Below the pieces are notes generated by a model. That model saw only the letters and a list, made by a program, of their open reading frames with translations. It did not search any database and was not told where the DNA came from. Made by a program: the position numbers and the translations under genes. From an uncultured Afifella sp. (GTDB lineage: Bacteria; Pseudomonadota; Alphaproteobacteria; Rhizobiales; Afifellaceae), in contig CAMYKZ010000017.1 in assembly GCA_947259045.1 (NCBI GenBank), positions 26,595-90,594 of the forward strand: a DNA stretch of 64,000 nt. The letters are read 5' to 3'. Every line of letters starts with the position of its first letter. Position 1 is the first letter of the stretch. Positions 44,617 through 53,601 of this stretch are shown one piece after another.

Positions 44617-47271
44617 GTGTCTGACATGTCAAACGACATCGACCCAATTGAATCGCAGGAATGGCAGGATGCCATCGCCGACGTGATTGAACGGGATGGC
44701 CCGAACCGGGCGCATTACCTGCTGGACAAGGCGGTAGCGCAGGCCCGGGCGGCCGGAGCCACTCTGCCGTTTTCGGCCACGACGCCGTATCAGAACACCA
44801 TTCCCGCCGACGATCAGCTGGATTTTCCAGGCGACCTGGAAATGGAATGGCGGATCCGCACGATCAACCGCTGGAACGCCATGGCAACCGTGGTGCGCCG
44901 CAACAAGGTCAGCAGCGAGTATGGCGGCCATATCGCGTCCTTCGCGTCGTCGGCTGTCATGTACGATATCGGCCTGAACCATTTCTGGCGCTCTAAATCG
45001 GCGATCCATGGCGGCGATCTGGTGTTTTTCCAGGGCCATGTGATCCCGGGTATCTACGCGCGGTCATTCATGGAAGGACGGATCAGCGAAGAGCAACTTG
45101 AAAACTTCCGTTCGGAAGTCGCAGGCGGCGGATTGTCGTCCTATCCGCACCCGTGGCTGATGCCGGACTACTGGCAGTTCCCGACGGTCAGTATGGGTCT
45201 TGGTCCGCTATGCGCCATCTACCAGGCGCGCTTCATGAAATACATGCACAACCGTGGCCTGATCGACGCCAAGGATCGCAAGGTCTGGTGTTTCCTGGGT
45301 GATGGAGAGATGGACGAGCCGGAGAGCCTGGGTGCAATTTCACTGGCTGCGCGCGAAGGCCTCGACAACCTGATCTTTGTGGTCAACTGCAACCTGCAAC
45401 GGCTGGACGGCCCAGTGCGCGGCAACGGCAAGATCGTGCAGGAGCTGGAAGGCGAGTTCCGCGGCGGCGGATGGAATGTCATAAAGCTGCTGTGGGGCGA
45501 GGGCTGGGACGAGCTTCTGGAAAAAGACATTTCGGGCAAGCTGCACCAGTTGATGAACGAGACCATCGACGGCGATTACCAGACCTTCAAGTCCAAGGAC
45601 GGTGCCTATATCCGCAAGCATTTCTTCGGCAAATACCCTGAAACGGCGGCCTTGGTCGAGGATTGGACGGACGATCAGATCTGGGCGTTGCGCCGAGGCG
45701 GCCACGACCCCGAAAAGGTCTATACCGCCTTCAAGCATGCGGCCGACACCGTAGGTCAGCCAACATGTCTTCTGGTCAAGACCGTGAAGGGCTATGGCAT
45801 GGGCAGCGCGGGTGAGGGGCAGAACACCTCTCACCAGCAAAAGAAGATGGTCGAGGATCAGCTGCGTGCGATGCGTAACCGGTTCGACATTCCGGTCAGC
45901 GACGAGGATCTGCCGCAGGCGCCTTTCGTCAAGCTGAACAACGTGCAGCGCGCCTATTTGGCCGACAAGCGCAAGGCTCTGGGCGGCGATTTCCCGAAAC
46001 GCTTCACAGGCGCCCCGGCGCTGGAGATTCCGGGTCTGGACAAATTCGAGGCGCAGCTGAAAGGCACCGGCGAGCGCGAAATCTCCACTACCATGGTTTT
46101 TGTGCGCCTCCTGACGACACTTTTGCGCGACAAAAAGATCGGCAAGAACATTGTGCCGATCGTGCCCGACGAATCCAGGACCTTCGGTATGGAAGGGCTG
46201 TTCCGGTCAGCGGGCATCTACAACCCGCTGGGCCAGAACTATATCCCCGAAGATGCTGACCAGATGATGTTCTACAAGGAAAGCAAGGACGGTCAGGTCC
46301 TGCAGGAAGGCATCAACGAGGCCGGCGCCATGGCCGACTGGATCGCGGCGGCGACGTCCTATTCCAACCACGGCGTGCCGATGGTGCCATTCTTCATCTA
46401 CTATTCGATGTTCGGCTTCCAGCGGATCGGCGATCTGGCCTGGGCGGCAGGTGACAGCCGGGCGCGCGGCTTTATGCTCGGCGGTACTGCCGGACGCACC
46501 ACCCTGAACGGCGAAGGTCTGCAGCACGAGGACGGCCACAGCCATATTCTGGCCAGCACGATCCCGAACTGCATCAGCTATGACCCGACCTTCAGCTATG
46601 AGGTTGCGGTGCTGGTGCATCACGGGCTGCAGCGGATGTACGGCGATCAGGAAGACGTCTATTTCTACCTGACCCTGATGAACGAGAATTACAGCCATCC
46701 CGACATGCCGATGGGCGTCGAGGAAGGCATCATCAAAGGGCTTTACCGGTTCCAGGAGATCAAGAAGCCAGGCAAGAAGCACGTCAATCTGATGGGATCG
46801 GGCACCATTCTGGTGCAGGCGATCAGGGCCGCCGAGATGCTGAAAGCCGACTTCGGCGTAACGGCTGACCTGTGGTCGGCGACCAGCCTGAACGAACTGG
46901 CCCGCGACGGTCAGGACGCAGAACGCCACAACCGACTGAACCCGTTGGGTGAGCAACGTGTGCCTTACGTGACCCAGACTTTGGCCGGCGCCAAGGGCCC
47001 GACCATCGCGGTGACCGACTACATGAAGAACTACGCGGAACAGATCAGGGCCTTTGTGCCGGGACGCTACACGGTTCTGGGCACGGACGGCTTTGGCCGT
47101 TCCGACAGCCGGGTCAATCTGCGCCGGTTCTTCGAGGTTGATGCCAACCACATTGCCGCTGCCGCCATGGTTGATCTGCACCGCGAAGGGGCGGTTACGG
47201 ACAGTGACCTGAAAGCAGCGCTCAAGAAATATGAAATCGACGGTGACAAGCCCAACCCCCGGCTGGTCTAG
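44617..47271 (+). CDS. aceE: Pyruvate dehydrogenase E1, homodimeric type
   Basis: An 884-residue thiamine-diphosphate enzyme that decarboxylates pyruvate and transfers acetyl to lipoyl-E2. It starts at GTG 44617, eight bases after AGGAG. Family features are TINRWNAMATVVRRNK, the ThDP-Mg site GDGEMDEPESLGAI with FVVNCNLQRLDGPVRGN, and GRTTLNGEGLQHEDGHSH. The homodimeric AceE form is typical of gammaproteobacteria and actinobacteria, whereas alphaproteobacteria usually have the alpha2beta2 PdhAB type. It is first in the operon aceE-aceF-lpd. Confidence 0.95.
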   Translation: MSDMSNDIDPIESQEWQDAIADVIERDGPNRAHYLLDKAVAQARAAGATLPFSATTPYQNTIPADDQLDFPGDLEMEWRIRTINRWNAMATVVRRNKVSSEYGGHIASFASSAVMYDIGLNHFWRSKSAIHGGDLVFFQGHVIPGIYARSFMEGRISEEQLENFRSEVAGGGLSSYPHPWLMPDYWQFPTVSMGLGPLCAIYQARFMKYMHNRGLIDAKDRKVWCFLGDGEMDEPESLGAISLAAREGLDNLIFVVNCNLQRLDGPVRGNGKIVQELEGEFRGGGWNVIKLLWGEGWDELLEKDISGKLHQLMNETIDGDYQTFKSKDGAYIRKHFFGKYPETAALVEDWTDDQIWALRRGGHDPEKVYTAFKHAADTVGQPTCLLVKTVKGYGMGSAGEGQNTSHQQKKMVEDQLRAMRNRFDIPVSDEDLPQAPFVKLNNVQRAYLADKRKALGGDFPKRFTGAPALEIPGLDKFEAQLKGTGEREISTTMVFVRLLTTLLRDKKIGKNIVPIVPDESRTFGMEGLFRSAGIYNPLGQNYIPEDADQMMFYKESKDGQVLQEGINEAGAMADWIAAATSYSNHGVPMVPFFIYYSMFGFQRIGDLAWAAGDSRARGFMLGGTAGRTTLNGEGLQHEDGHSHILASTIPNCISYDPTFSYEVAVLVHHGLQRMYGDQEDVYFYLTLMNENYSHPDMPMGVEEGIIKGLYRFQEIKKPGKKHVNLMGSGTILVQAIRAAEMLKADFGVTADLWSATSLNELARDGQDAERHNRLNPLGEQRVPYVTQTLAGAKGPTIAVTDYMKNYAEQIRAFVPGRYTVLGTDGFGRSDSRVNLRRFFEVDANHIAAAAMVDLHREGAVTDSDLKAALKKYEIDGDKPNPRLV

Positions 47272-47295
47272 CGGTCGAACCAGGAGACAAAGAAT

Positions 47296-48564
47296 ATGGC
47301 AATAGACGTCAAAGTGCCGGATATCGGCGATTTCAACGATGTACCGGTCGTGACCATTCTGGTCGGTGTCGGCGATATCGTCGCGGTCGAAGATCCGCTG
47401 GTTGAGCTGGAGTCCGACAAAGCCACGATGGAGGTACCATCCTCCTACGCGGGCAAAGTGATGGAAATCAAAGTGGCCGAAGGTGATGTGGTCTCGGAAG
47501 GTTCCGTCATTCTGGTACTGGAGGCCGCTGATGCCGGCGCCAGCGACGGCGCCCCCAAGGAAGAACCCAAGGATGAACGCAAGGCAACGGCCCCCACTGC
47601 GGATGCCGCTCCGGCACCTGCCACACCGCCTGCAGTGACCGACGCCGGGTTCAACAAGGCCCATGCTTCGCCTTCCGTTCGCGCCTTCGCCCGCAATCTG
47701 GGCGTGGATTTGACCAAGGTGAACGGCACCGGACGCAAGGGCCGTATCCTGCGTGATGACATTACCAACGCCTTCAAATCCACCGGCGCACCGGTTGCAG
47801 CCGGTGGCGGCGCAGTCCAGGGCGGAATGGGCATTCCACCGATTCCGGCTGTCGACTTTTCGAAGTTCGGACCCGTCGAAAATATTGAAATGGCACGGAT
47901 CAAAAAGCTCTCCGGCCCGGCGCTGCACCGGTCCTGGCTGAACATCCCGCATGTGACGCATAATGAAGAGGCCGACATCACCGAGTTGGACAAATACCGC
48001 AAGGAACTGGATACCGCAGCCAAGGCCGACGGCTTCCGCGTGACTCTGCTGTCCTTTGTCATCAAGGCAAGCGTTTCGGCTCTGAAACAGCATTGGGAGG
48101 TGAACAGCTCGATCCATCCAGATGGCGACAAGCTGATCAAGAAAGACTTTTACAATATCGGCTTTGCGGCGGACACGCCAAACGGCCTTGTGGTGCCGGT
48201 GATCAAGGATGCCGACCGCAAGGGGATCATCGAGATATCCAAACAGCTTGGCGATCTCAGTGCGAAAGCCCGCGACGGAAAACTGAAAGGCGACGACATG
48301 TCGGGCGCGACCTTCACCATCTCATCGCTCGGCGGAATCGGCGGGACGTCCTTTACCCCCATCGTCAACGCACCCGAAGTGGCGATCCTGGGCCTGACGC
48401 GCAGCAAGATGGCGCCAATCTGGGACGGCGAGGCGTTCCAGCCCCGCAACATGCAGCCGCTCAGCCTCAGCTATGACCACCGCGCCATCGACGGCGCGTT
48501 AGCGGCGCGGTTCTGCGCCACCCTGAAACACCTGCTCGGCGACGTGCGCCGGCTGATGCTTTAG
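47296..48564 (+). CDS. aceF: Pyruvate dehydrogenase E2, dihydrolipoyl acetyltransferase
   Basis: A 422-residue core protein of the complex. It has one lipoyl domain with the lipoylated Lys in ELESDKATMEVPS (about residue 41), an Ala/Pro-rich linker, an E1/E3-binding domain (ASPSVRAFARNLGVDLTKVNG, here ending at G) near residues 125-160 and the catalytic domain ending SYDHRAIDGALAARF with the HxxxDG motif. It follows aceE by 24 bp. A single lipoyl domain is fewer than in E. coli (three). Confidence 0.95.
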   Translation: MAIDVKVPDIGDFNDVPVVTILVGVGDIVAVEDPLVELESDKATMEVPSSYAGKVMEIKVAEGDVVSEGSVILVLEAADAGASDGAPKEEPKDERKATAPTADAAPAPATPPAVTDAGFNKAHASPSVRAFARNLGVDLTKVNGTGRKGRILRDDITNAFKSTGAPVAAGGGAVQGGMGIPPIPAVDFSKFGPVENIEMARIKKLSGPALHRSWLNIPHVTHNEEADITELDKYRKELDTAAKADGFRVTLLSFVIKASVSALKQHWEVNSSIHPDGDKLIKKDFYNIGFAADTPNGLVVPVIKDADRKGIIEISKQLGDLSAKARDGKLKGDDMSGATFTISSLGGIGGTSFTPIVNAPEVAILGLTRSKMAPIWDGEAFQPRNMQPLSLSYDHRAIDGALAARFCATLKHLLGDVRRLML

Positions 48565-48577
48565 GGGAGTGCCGAAC

Positions 48578-50314
48578 ATGGACATCAAAGTACCCGACAT
48601 CGGTGACTTCAAAGATGTACCGGTGGTGACCATTCTGGTCAGCATCGGCGACACCGTCGCCGCCGAGGATCCGTTGATCGAACTGGAATCCGACAAGGCG
48701 ACGATGGAAGTGCCATCACCCGCCGCCGGCAAGGTCGCGGCGATCAACGTGGCAGAGGGCGACCTGGTCTCGGAAGGCTCCGTCATCATGGTTCTGGAAA
48801 GCGCCGGCACTTCTGAAGTACCCGCGCAAGCCCCTGAACCAAAAGCCGCTGAGGCGCCGAAATCCCTGGCCGCCACCGGCACCGCCAGCGGTCAGGGCGA
48901 CATCCACGGCGAGGTTGTCGTGCTGGGTTCCGGCCCCGGCGGCTACACGGCAGCCTTCCGGGCTGCGGACCTGGGCAGGAATGTCGTGCTGATCGAAAAA
49001 TACAGCTCACTCGGCGGTGTCTGCCTGAATGTCGGCTGCATTCCCTCAAAGGCGCTATTGCACGCAGCCAAGGTCATCACCGAGGCTGAGGAAATGGAAG
49101 AGCATGGCGTCAGCTTTGGCAAGACCAAGGTCGACATCGACAAGCTGCGCGGCTGGAAATCTTCCGTTGTGAACCAGCTGACCGGCGGTCTTTCGGGTCT
49201 CGCCAAGGCGCGCAAGGTCACGGTCGTCAACGGCTATGGCCGGTTCACCGGCCCCAACATGATCGAAGTGCAGCAGGATGGCGGCGTCAAAACCGTCAGT
49301 TTTGACAATTGCATCATCGCGGCCGGGTCGGAACCGGTAAAACTTCCCTTCATCCCGCATGAAGACGACCGCGTCATGGACTCGACCGGCGCGCTGGAAC
49401 TCAACGACATTCCGAAGAAACTGCTGGTCCTGGGCGGCGGGATCATCGGTTTGGAAATGGCCTGCGTCTATGACGCGCTCAGCTCCGAGGTCACCGTCGT
49501 CGAGCTGATGGACCAGATCATTCCAGGCGCCGACAAGGATATCGTCAAACCGCTCGCGAAGCGGATCGAGGGACGTTACGAAAAGATCCGGCTCAAGACC
49601 AAAGTGACGGACGTCAAAGCGCAGAAGAACGGGCTGATGGTGACGTTTGAAGATGACAAGGGTGAGATCAGCCAAAACCTGTTCGACAAGGTTCTGGTCG
49701 CCGTGGGCCGTAGACCCAACGGCAAGCAGATCGACGCCGAAAAGGCGGGCGTCGCGGTGGACGATCGTGGCTTCATTGCCGTCGACGACCAGCAGCGTAC
49801 CGGGCAAAGCCACATCTTCGCCATCGGCGATGTAGTGGGCCAGCCGATGCTGGCGCACAAGGCTGTACACGAGGGGAAAGTCGCGGCAGAGGTCTGCGCC
49901 GGGCACAACCGCTTGTTTGACGCGCGGGTGATTCCGTCGGTTGCCTATACCGATCCCGAGGTCGCATGGTGCGGCGTCACCGAAACCGAGGCGAAGGCCA
50001 AGGGGCTGAAGGTCGGCAAGGGTGTCTTTCCGTGGGCCGCCTCCGGCCGATCCCTGTCATTGGGCCGCTCCGAAGGCATCACCAAGCTGATCTTCGACGA
50101 ATCCGACGACCGGGTCATCGGAGCCAGCATCGTCGGGCCCAACGCCGGTGATCTGATCGCAGAGGTGGCGCTGGCCATCGAGATGGGCGCGGATGCGGTC
50201 GATCTGGGCCGCACCATCCACCCGCACCCCACGCTGTCGGAAACAGTGAACTTCGCCGCAGAGATGTTCGAAGGTACGATCACCGATCTGATGCCGCCCA
50301 AAAAACGCAAGTAG
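48578..50314 (+). CDS. lpd: Dihydrolipoyl dehydrogenase E3 with N-terminal lipoyl domain
   Basis: A ~578-residue flavoprotein that reoxidises dihydrolipoyl groups with NAD+. Unusually for a generic Lpd, it carries its own N-terminal lipoyl domain (ELESDKATMEVPSPAAGK), as in several PDH-dedicated E3 proteins. The Lpd part has VVLGSGPGGYTAAFRAADLG, the redox dithiol GGVCLNVGCIPSKALLHAAK and the C-terminal catalytic HPHPTLSE. ATG 48578 is chosen because GGGGAG lies eight bases upstream; GTG 48569 falls inside that RBS. It ends 68 bp before the convergent bhcD. Confidence 0.94.
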   Translation: MDIKVPDIGDFKDVPVVTILVSIGDTVAAEDPLIELESDKATMEVPSPAAGKVAAINVAEGDLVSEGSVIMVLESAGTSEVPAQAPEPKAAEAPKSLAATGTASGQGDIHGEVVVLGSGPGGYTAAFRAADLGRNVVLIEKYSSLGGVCLNVGCIPSKALLHAAKVITEAEEMEEHGVSFGKTKVDIDKLRGWKSSVVNQLTGGLSGLAKARKVTVVNGYGRFTGPNMIEVQQDGGVKTVSFDNCIIAAGSEPVKLPFIPHEDDRVMDSTGALELNDIPKKLLVLGGGIIGLEMACVYDALSSEVTVVELMDQIIPGADKDIVKPLAKRIEGRYEKIRLKTKVTDVKAQKNGLMVTFEDDKGEISQNLFDKVLVAVGRRPNGKQIDAEKAGVAVDDRGFIAVDDQQRTGQSHIFAIGDVVGQPMLAHKAVHEGKVAAEVCAGHNRLFDARVIPSVAYTDPEVAWCGVTETEAKAKGLKVGKGVFPWAASGRSLSLGRSEGITKLIFDESDDRVIGASIVGPNAGDLIAEVALAIEMGADAVDLGRTIHPHPTLSETVNFAAEMFEGTITDLMPPKKRK

Positions 50315-50382
50315 CGGTCAGAAAGGCAACTTGTCCGGGGTTCAGCAGCAGTATTCAGCAGGCCGCGTACCGAGATCCGAGA

Positions 50383-51348
50383 TTAGAATTCGACTTCTAT
50401 CGCCGCGCCCTTCTTGACGGCGATGTCGACAACCGATTGGGCTACTGCCAGGTCCTGAAGCCCGACGCCCGTGCCGTCGAAAAGCGTGATTTCGTCGGAC
50501 GACGTGCGGCCCGGATGGCTGCCATTGATGACGGAACCGATCTCGGTGATGTCGCTTTCCTTGATCAGACCTTGTGCAACGGCATGCTGCGCCTCCCCGA
50601 TCGAGATCGATTGCGCGATCTCGTCAGTGAACACTGTCGATTTGCCAAGAAGTGCAGCATCGACTTCCTGCTTGCCCTTGGTATCGGTACCCATGCAGGC
50701 GAGATGGGTGCCGCTGGATATCTGGTCGGATTTCAGGATCGCATCAAAGCTGGACGTGATCGTGATGATGACGTCCGATTCCGCCCCCAGGCGGTCCAGA
50801 TCGACAGCCTCGAACGGCAGGCCGAGCTCATTGGCCGTTGTTTCGAGGCGGGACAACATCTCGGGATGGAAATTCCAGCCGATGACTTTCTCGAAGCCGC
50901 GCTGCTTTACCGCCGCGCGCATCTGAAAGGCGGACTGATGACCGGCCCCGACCATGCCCAGAACCTTAGCGTCCTTGCGGGCCAGATGCTTGATCGACAC
51001 GGCGGATGCCGCAGCCGTGCGAAGGGCAGTCAGAAGGTTACCGCCCACGATCGATTTCACCTTGCCGGTGTCGGCGTCGAACAGGAAGACCGTGGATTGG
51101 TGGTTGGCCAGGCCTTTGGCCTCGTTTCCCGGCCAGTAACCGCCCGATTTCAGGCCCAGGTTCAGGCCGGCCCGGTCAAAGCCGGATTTGAAGCCGTAGA
51201 GCGCATCGGCATGGCCGATGGCTTCGCGGATGACCGGAAAATTGTATGCATCGCCTTTGGCCATGGAAGCGAACACGGCCTCGACCGCATCAAAGCTGGC
51301 TTCGGCAGAAATCAGGTCGGCTACGGCGGATTCTGGGACGATGTACAT
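50383..51348 (-). CDS. bhcD: Iminosuccinate reductase (ornithine cyclodeaminase/mu-crystallin family)
   Basis: A 321-residue NAD(P)H-dependent reductase of the OCD/mu-crystallin family, with KSGGYWPGNEAKGLANHQST and the dinucleotide fold VLGMVGAGHQSAFQMRA (about residue 130). By itself it would be called an ornithine cyclodeaminase-like protein. As the last gene of bhcABCD it is expected to reduce iminosuccinate to L-aspartate, closing the beta-hydroxyaspartate cycle and regenerating the amino donor. The assignment rests on gene order and family, and matches the bhc cluster described in Paracoccus denitrificans. Confidence 0.88.
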   Translation of the reverse strand: MYIVPESAVADLISAEASFDAVEAVFASMAKGDAYNFPVIREAIGHADALYGFKSGFDRAGLNLGLKSGGYWPGNEAKGLANHQSTVFLFDADTGKVKSIVGGNLLTALRTAAASAVSIKHLARKDAKVLGMVGAGHQSAFQMRAAVKQRGFEKVIGWNFHPEMLSRLETTANELGLPFEAVDLDRLGAESDVIITITSSFDAILKSDQISSGTHLACMGTDTKGKQEVDAALLGKSTVFTDEIAQSISIGEAQHAVAQGLIKESDITEIGSVINGSHPGRTSSDEITLFDGTGVGLQDLAVAQSVVDIAVKKGAAIEVEF

Positions 51349-51419
51349 GGTCAGGGAGCTTTCCGTTCAGAGAGTTGTCGGGTTCCGGGACAGGGCCGGA
51401 AGCGCGGTTTAAGCGGGCA

Positions 51420-51442
51420 GGTCCCGGGATGCGCCCGGGACC
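51420..51442 (-). other. Strong intercistronic hairpin between bhcC and bhcD
   Basis: GGTCCCGGG (51420-51428) and CCCGGGACC (51434-51442) form a perfect 9-bp GC-rich stem with a five-base loop in the 103-base gap between bhcC and bhcD. No T-run follows in the direction of transcription, so it is more likely an mRNA-stabilising or attenuating structure than a full terminator. Confidence 0.6.
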
Positions 51443-51451
51443 GCTTGTATG

Positions 51452-52615
51452 TCAGTAGGCTTTTCCCCGGGCGGAGACCGGCCAAAGGGTTTCGACCTTG
51501 CCGCCCCGCACGCCGACATACCAGTCATGGACGTTGCAGGTCGGATCGCAGTGGCCCGGTACCAGACGCAGCTTGTCGTTGACCTTCAGCACACCGGTCG
51601 GATCGCCGACCACACCGTGCTCGTCAGAGCACTTCAGATAGGTCACGTCGTCACGACCAAAGATCGTCGGCAGGCCGCTGTCGACCGACTGTGCCTTGAG
51701 ACCGGCATCGACGATGGCCTTGTCGGCCTTGGCGTGGCTCATCACGGTCGTCAGGATGAACAGCGCGTTTTCCCATTCGCCCTGATCGATTCGCTTGCCG
51801 TCCTTGTCGAGGATGCGGCCATAATCGGCATCCATGAAGGCATAGGAGCCACACTGAAGCTCGTTGTAGACGCCCGAATTGGACTCGAAATAGTAGCTGC
51901 CCGTGCCGCCGCCGCCGACGATGTCGCATTCCAGCCCCTGGGCTTTCAGTCCTTGAACCGCGTCAGCGACCTGTGCCACAGCCACGTCCAACTTCGCTTT
52001 GCGGTCTTCGTAGCTGTCCATGTGCTGCATCGCGCCCTGATAGGCCTGGATGCCGGCGAACTTCAGGCCCTCCGCAGCGTCGATGAGCCTGGCGATATTC
52101 ACGACGTCTTGAGTCGTGGTCACGCCACAGCGCCCGGCGCCGCAGTCGATCTCGACCAGGCACTCTATCTGCGTTCCGTGTTTTACTGCCGCCGCTGACA
52201 GGTTTGCGACGTTTTCGGGATCGTCGACACAGACCAGAACGCGTGCGCCCAATTTCGGCATCCGCGCCAGGCGGTCGATCTTGGCCAGATCGGTGACCTG
52301 GTTTGACACCAGTATATCCTTGATACCGCCGCGAGCGAATACCTCGGCCTCAGACACCTTCTGGCAGCAGACGCCGACCGAACCGCCCAGCTTTTCCTGC
52401 AGTTTGGCGACATCGACTGACTTGTGCATCTTGCCATGCACGCGATGACGCATGCCATGCGCCTTGGCGTAGTCGCCCATCTTCTTGATGTTGCGCTCCA
52501 ATGCATCAAGGTCCAGCACCAGACAGGGCGTCTGGATATCGGCCTCGTCCATGCCGGGAACGGCGGGGACGTCATATCCCACCTCGAGCTTCGAGAAATC
52601 GGTTTGTGCGTTCAT
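51452..52615 (-). CDS. bhcC: Beta-hydroxyaspartate aldolase (D-threonine aldolase/DSD family)
   Basis: A 387-residue fold-type III PLP enzyme. The N-terminal barrel has TPCLVLDLDALERNIKKM and the PLP-lysine region HGKMHKS (probably Lys62). The C-terminal metal site includes VPGHCDPTCNVHDWYVGVRG. In the cycle it condenses glyoxylate with glycine to beta-hydroxyaspartate. On its own it would be annotated D-threonine aldolase or DSD1-like; the neighbours settle the role. An AGGAG lies nine bases before ATG 52615, and bhcB ends 15 bp upstream. Confidence 0.9.
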   Translation of the reverse strand: MNAQTDFSKLEVGYDVPAVPGMDEADIQTPCLVLDLDALERNIKKMGDYAKAHGMRHRVHGKMHKSVDVAKLQEKLGGSVGVCCQKVSEAEVFARGGIKDILVSNQVTDLAKIDRLARMPKLGARVLVCVDDPENVANLSAAAVKHGTQIECLVEIDCGAGRCGVTTTQDVVNIARLIDAAEGLKFAGIQAYQGAMQHMDSYEDRKAKLDVAVAQVADAVQGLKAQGLECDIVGGGGTGSYYFESNSGVYNELQCGSYAFMDADYGRILDKDGKRIDQGEWENALFILTTVMSHAKADKAIVDAGLKAQSVDSGLPTIFGRDDVTYLKCSDEHGVVGDPTGVLKVNDKLRLVPGHCDPTCNVHDWYVGVRGGKVETLWPVSARGKAY

Positions 52616-52630
52616 TGTATCAGGCTCCTA

Positions 52631-53584
52631 TCAGTTGTTCATCCAGGGCAGCTTGTCGAGGTCGACATTGCCGCCGGTTATGATGACGCCCACGCGCTTG
52701 CCCGCGAAAACGTCCTTGTTCTTCAGGATCGTCGCCAGCGGCACTGCGCTCGATGGCTCCATCACGATCTTCATCCGCGCCCAGATCATGCGCATCGCGT
52801 CGACGATCTCCTGTTCTGACGCCGTCAGAATGTCGGTGACGTGGTTCGACACGAAATGCCAGGTCAGATCCTTCAGCGGCACCTTCAGACCGTCCGCCAC
52901 CGTGTCAGGCGCATCGTCGGCAATGATGTGGCCGGCCTTGAAGCTGCGATAGGCGTCGTCGGCCTGTTCGGGTTCTGCGGCATAGATTTTGACGTCTGGC
53001 GCCAAATTCGACATGGTCAGGCATGTGCCTGAGATCATGCCGCCGCCGCCGATCGGTGCGATGACCGCGTCCAGCGCTTCGACCTGCTCGTTCAACTCAC
53101 GCGAGCAGGTACCCTGGCCTGCGATCACCCGCGGGTCGTTATACGGGTGCACGAAATTTCCGCCGGTCGCGGCCTGCACCTTGGCAAACACCTCTTCTCG
53201 CGAAGAGGTCGAAGGCTCGCATTCCGTGATCGTCCCGCCATAACCGCGCACTGCTGCCTTCTTCGCCTCGGGCGCCGTCCGCGGCATCACGACGTTGCAG
53301 GGAATGCCCCGTCGCCCCGCCGCGTAACTCAGCGACAGTGCGTGATTGCCCGATGAGTGGGTGCAGACGCCGTTCTCCGCCTCTTCATCGCTCAGACCAA
53401 ACACCGCATTGCTGGCTCCGCGTACCTTGAAGGCCCCGGCCTTCTGGAAGCTCTCGCATTTGAAGAACAGTTCGGCCCCGGTCAACTCGTTGAAATAACC
53501 CGATGTCAGCACCGGCGTACGGTGGATATATGGTTTGATGCGCTCGTGCGCGACCAGCATGTCGTCAAAGGTCGGAATATACAT
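52631..53584 (-). CDS. bhcB: Beta-hydroxyaspartate dehydratase (threonine dehydratase-like)
   Basis: A ~317-residue fold-type II PLP enzyme. The PLP lysine is Lys53 in SFQKAGAFKVRGA, the phosphate loop is IGGGGMISG, and CTHSSGNHALSLSYAA binds the substrate carboxylate. It dehydrates beta-hydroxyaspartate to iminosuccinate in the cycle. I start it at ATG 53584 (MYIPTFDDML, after AAGAAGGG); GTG 53605 overlaps the bhcA stop and would add seven residues. There is no regulatory ACT domain, unlike biosynthetic threonine dehydratase. Confidence 0.9.
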   Translation of the reverse strand: MYIPTFDDMLVAHERIKPYIHRTPVLTSGYFNELTGAELFFKCESFQKAGAFKVRGASNAVFGLSDEEAENGVCTHSSGNHALSLSYAAGRRGIPCNVVMPRTAPEAKKAAVRGYGGTITECEPSTSSREEVFAKVQAATGGNFVHPYNDPRVIAGQGTCSRELNEQVEALDAVIAPIGGGGMISGTCLTMSNLAPDVKIYAAEPEQADDAYRSFKAGHIIADDAPDTVADGLKVPLKDLTWHFVSNHVTDILTASEQEIVDAMRMIWARMKIVMEPSSAVPLATILKNKDVFAGKRVGVIITGGNVDLDKLPWMNN

Positions 53585-53601
53585 CGGTTCGGTGCCCTTC
53601 T

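Noticed and set aside
46207..48117. 636-codon minus-strand frame across aceE and aceF
   Set aside because: Antisense shadow of two well-identified PDH genes; composition is His/Val/Gly-rich without motifs.
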